DNA from: an uncultured Verrucomicrobiota bacterium
GTDB lineage: Bacteria; Verrucomicrobiota; Kiritimatiellia; RFP12; UBA1067
Assembly (NCBI GenBank): GCA_946628745.1
Contig: CAMOXA010000118.1
Span: 1 to 5,121 of the forward strand
Length of the DNA stretch: 5,121 nt
Reading direction: 5' to 3'
This document shows positions 4,779 through 5,121 of this stretch, one piece after another. The translations under genes and the position numbers were made by a program. The notes beneath the pieces are model-generated. The model searched no databases, had not been told where the DNA came from, and worked only from the letters and a program-made list of their open reading frames with translations. Numbering within the stretch: the stretch's first letter is position 1; every line of letters starts with the position of its first letter.

Positions 4779-5121
4779 TTCGCTTCCTCCATTATCTCCG
4801 ACAGGCCTTTCAGCATCGGTTCAAGTTCTCGATACGCCTTCGGCACCCTCTTGTCGCTTCGAAAAACGGCGACACCCATTGGCTTCGTCATGTCGCGTAT
4901 CGCCATTTCCACAAAGCCCCTGTTCGCCTCACGGCACAGGACAATCCCGATGGACGGATTCTCGTCCGGTCTCTTCACCTTGTCGTCGAGCGCGGACAGA
5001 TAGAAGTTCAACTGGCCAAGGTACGCCGGCTTGAACTTCCCGCCCTGCAGCTCAAGGGTAATCAGGCACTTCAGCGCCCGATTGTAGAAAAGGAGGTCTA
5101 TGAACTGCTCCTCGTCCTGCA
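4775..5121 (-). CDS. YhcG/DUF1016-type PD-(D/E)XK nuclease, C-terminal part (5' end outside window)
   Basis: The 114 visible residues are the C-terminal nuclease domain of the YhcG family (DUF1016), predicted DNA endonucleases often found beside restriction-modification or other defence genes. Diagnostic blocks in order are FIDLLFYNRALKCL, LELQGGKFKPAYLGQ, LNFYLSALDD, RPDENPSIGIVLC and a KPMGVAVF segment near the end. FID supplies the conserved Asp and LEL the acidic residue of the PD-(D/E)XK site. In most relatives the next catalytic position is Lys (ELK or DLK); here it is Gln (codon CAG), so the enzyme may be impaired. The N-terminal DNA-binding half lies beyond the right edge. Its stop codon overlaps the start of the truncated Res-like frame, and its final codons hold that frame's ribosome binding site, so the two were once one operon. 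Confidence 0.9.
   Translation of the reverse strand, partial: QDEEQFIDLLFYNRALKCLITLELQGGKFKPAYLGQLNFYLSALDDKVKRPDENPSIGIVLCREANRGFVEMAIRDMTKPMGVAVFRSDKRVPKAYRELEPMLKGLSEIMEEAK
4786..4790 (-). promoter_or_regulatory. Shine-Dalgarno GGAGG for the truncated frame at 4778
   Basis: GGAGG lies 7 nt before ATG 4778, inside the last codons of the nuclease gene. It is the main reason to regard the short frame as the remnant of a real gene and not a random ORF. Confidence 0.6.

Noticed and set aside
3573..5003. A + strand reading frame open for 476 codons
   Set aside because: It runs antisense through the porin gene, both intergenic parts and the nuclease gene. It starts inside the porin gene, has no Shine-Dalgarno sequence, and its composition (many Arg, Ser, Val, Pro) is that of a mirrored GC-rich gene.

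Overview
The window suggests a Gram-negative bacterium of moderately high GC content. Two signs support this: an outer-membrane beta-barrel protein with a signal peptide and a C-terminal phenylalanine, and a lipoprotein solute-binding protein. The binding-protein/permease fusion next to an alginate-export-type barrel and a YhcG nuclease would fit a Verrucomicrobiota/Kiritimatiellota/Lentisphaerota-like genome. That placement is a guess from gene style, since the window holds no taxonomic marker. Every gene I can support lies on the minus strand, so the biological order runs from right to left.

Right end (5121 to about 4533): the C-terminal part of a YhcG/DUF1016-type PD-(D/E)XK nuclease gene enters from outside the window. 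Its stop codon overlaps (ATGA) a second start codon that has a strong Shine-Dalgarno sequence. That second frame encodes 19 residues resembling the N-terminus of a type III restriction (Res)/DEAD-box helicase protein and then hits TGA, with a further 61 open codons behind the stop. This looks like the decayed edge of a defence or restriction locus. It is followed by an AT-rich stretch without genes (4381-4532), and part of the remnant has extreme strand asymmetry (C-rich, G-poor on the + strand).

Middle (4380 to 2156): a well-formed extended -10 promoter drives an alginate-export-like outer-membrane porin gene. The start codon lies where transcription should begin, so the mRNA may be leaderless. 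An HD-domain phosphohydrolase gene follows 16 bp later with a consensus ribosome binding site, so the two genes probably form one transcript.

Left (2165 to 1): a second extended -10 promoter, whose -35 box lies inside the last codons of the HD gene, drives a polar amino-acid uptake operon. The first gene is a lipoprotein solute-binding protein. After a 43-bp gap containing a small hairpin comes a binding-protein/permease fusion that runs off the left edge. The two binding domains are about 70% identical by eye and align without gaps, so they come from a fairly recent tandem duplication. The ATPase subunit is not in the window and would be expected beyond the left edge. I found no tRNA, rRNA, CRISPR array or insertion sequence. 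The least explained parts are the truncated gene after the YhcG nuclease and the skewed DNA around it.
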